From NCBI GenBank assembly GCA_963693365.1, contig CAVNZM010000008.1, positions 3,658,001 through 3,722,000 of the forward strand: 64,000 nt of DNA, given 5' to 3'. The notes under the pieces were generated by a model, which saw nothing but the letters and a program-made list of their open reading frames with translations, did not search any database and had not been told where the DNA came from. Of this stretch, positions 63,010 to 64,000 are shown piece after piece (the stretch's first letter is position 1; each line of letters opens with the position of its first letter). The stretch is from Amoebidium appalachense (taxonomy: Eukaryota > Ichthyosporea). Both the position numbers and the translations under genes were made by a program.

Positions 63010-64000
63010 ATGGCTTCCACATTCACAGCATTCGCACTCGCTGCGTTTGCAACCACCAATATCGTAGAAGCAACGGGTGGTGTCAAGGTCAACAAACCAG
63101 GATGCACATGGCTAGCTTTCAAGCAGGGAAACAACTGTATGATGTACGACAAAAAGCACCCTAGATACGAGCTCAACTCGCTCAAGAGCGGGCCATGCTG
63201 TAACAACCCCAACCTGCTCACGTATCAGTTTATCGGTCAGAACATCCGCCTAAGCAATGGTGGTTGCATGGAGACCTGGGCCAAGCAGGTGTACTACGCA
63301 GACACGTGCAATGGCAGAGACACACAGAGGTTCCGTAAAATCGACAACATGAAGATCCAGTCACTTCACGACTATACATGCTTCACGTACGTTAACCCCT
63401 ATTGGAAAATGTGCCCGTGCACTACCCCTTCGAACCCCGTCCAGTTGGTTCAGGAGTTTTGCCCCTCCAGCTGCTACCAGCCAACATCACCACAACCCAT
63501 CAGAACAACCACCACCACGCCCCCACGGCCCACCACTCGCACAACCACACGCACAACCACCACTACTTCAAAGCGTCCTTCTCCCTCCCCTAGTCCCGAC
63601 TGCCCGCCGGGAAAGTGCTGCGAGTACCAGCGCTACCCCAAGACCGACAGCTACCAGAATATTCCGGGGGGAGGGCCCATGGCCCTCGTTGAGTGCCGCG
63701 TGAAGTGTGCGGCCGCCATCGGGTGCAACGCGTTCAGCTTCATGAACAACGTGTGCGTGTTTAAGAAGGTTGTCGTCGACAGCAAGGGTCCCGACGGGCT
63801 CTTCCCCAGCACCATGTGGGATCTGTACGTCCAGAACTGCTATAAGCCCACCACCACCACCACCAGGACCACCACCAAGACGACCACTACTACCACAACC
63901 ACTACACGCACCACCACAGCCACAACCAAAACAATTGCCCCCGACAACTGCCCGTACAACCTCTTGCAGGCCTCGACCGTTGTTGCCGGCCGCCAGATTG
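63010..64000 (+). CDS. Secreted multidomain protein: trefoil-like, Thr linkers, PAN/Apple-like (5' part, 330 codons)
   Basis: Open from ATG 63010 to the right edge with no stop, so the C-terminus is missing. Residues 1-~20 (MASTFTAFALAAFATTNIVE) look like a signal peptide. Residues ~26-137 have the paired-Cys, QRF/Ile-rich pattern of a ricin-B-like beta-trefoil (IRLSNGGCMETW; CNGRDTQRFRKIDNMKI; CFTY), which often binds carbohydrate; this assignment is tentative. A Thr/Arg/Pro linker follows (165-196). Residues ~198-278 resemble a PAN/Apple domain: CCEYQRYP, ECRVKCAAAIGCNAFSF, CVFKK and WDLYVQNCY. A second Thr-rich linker (281-302) leads into another Cys domain starting DNCPYNLL. The Thr linkers suggest O-glycosylation. 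Likely an extracellular or wall adhesion/recognition protein. Internal frames such as 63402-63593 are shadows. Confidence 0.85.
   Translation, partial: MASTFTAFALAAFATTNIVEATGGVKVNKPGCTWLAFKQGNNCMMYDKKHPRYELNSLKSGPCCNNPNLLTYQFIGQNIRLSNGGCMETWAKQVYYADTCNGRDTQRFRKIDNMKIQSLHDYTCFTYVNPYWKMCPCTTPSNPVQLVQEFCPSSCYQPTSPQPIRTTTTTPPRPTTRTTTRTTTTTSKRPSPSPSPDCPPGKCCEYQRYPKTDSYQNIPGGGPMALVECRVKCAAAIGCNAFSFMNNVCVFKKVVVDSKGPDGLFPSTMWDLYVQNCYKPTTTTTRTTTKTTTTTTTTTRTTTATTKTIAPDNCPYNLLQASTVVAGRQI

Noticed and set aside
62898-63221. Minus-strand frame over the 5' end of the PAN/trefoil gene
   Set aside because: It overlaps a better-supported gene with promoter, signal peptide and domains on the other strand.

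Overview
This is a nuclear genome window from a eukaryote of uncertain placement. The evidence is GT-AG introns, TATA/initiator promoters, non-LTR and Ty1/copia retroelement fossils, and secreted multidomain proteins with Thr-rich linkers. Most of the sequence is simple repeat: G:C homopolymers up to 77 bp, and (TG)n, (AG)n and (CT)n arrays. Real genes are islands in this. A unicellular opisthokont or other protist with a repeat-inflated genome would fit; I cannot name the species, and the TCAGTY initiators are only a weak hint toward an animal-like core promoter.

Layout. 1-750: the 3'-terminal exon of a coiled-coil gene whose earlier exons lie outside the window. 3210-5186 (-), 14543-16633 (-), 25152-26375 (+) and 32253-36369 (-): four paralogous single-C2H2 zinc-finger proteins of 407-696 aa. 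Each has one near-N-terminal finger and a long, apparently disordered tail. In the fourth, a 2.2 kb intron splits the finger. 7400-9600: decayed retroelements (LINE reverse transcriptase on -, copia RNase H on +). 9.95-12.03 kb: a degenerate higher-order repeat built around G-runs. 12.97-13.95 kb: two exact recent duplications. 21.7-23.1 kb and 56.5-58.2 kb: two diverged, collinear, inverted copies of one complex repeat, with a third partial copy at 1.7-2.0 kb. 40.1-40.8 kb: a minisatellite. 45.2-45.9 kb: a foldback-like element. 47258-50566 (-): a three-exon secreted heme peroxidase with repeat-filled introns. 59.6-60.95 kb: a four-unit macrosatellite. 63010 to the right edge (+): the start of a secreted protein with a beta-trefoil-like domain, Thr-rich linkers and a PAN/Apple-like domain.

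How it fits together. The four zinc-finger genes form a local cluster of likely transcriptional regulators. All four share the finger signature, and all four carry RxxSxP sites of the kind phosphorylated and bound by 14-3-3 proteins. The peroxidase and the PAN/trefoil protein are both predicted to be secreted. Three promoters (zinc-finger gene 3, peroxidase, PAN/trefoil gene) have a TATA box 28-34 bp upstream of a TCAGTY initiator. Most other open frames in the window are translations of dinucleotide or homopolymer repeats and are not genes.
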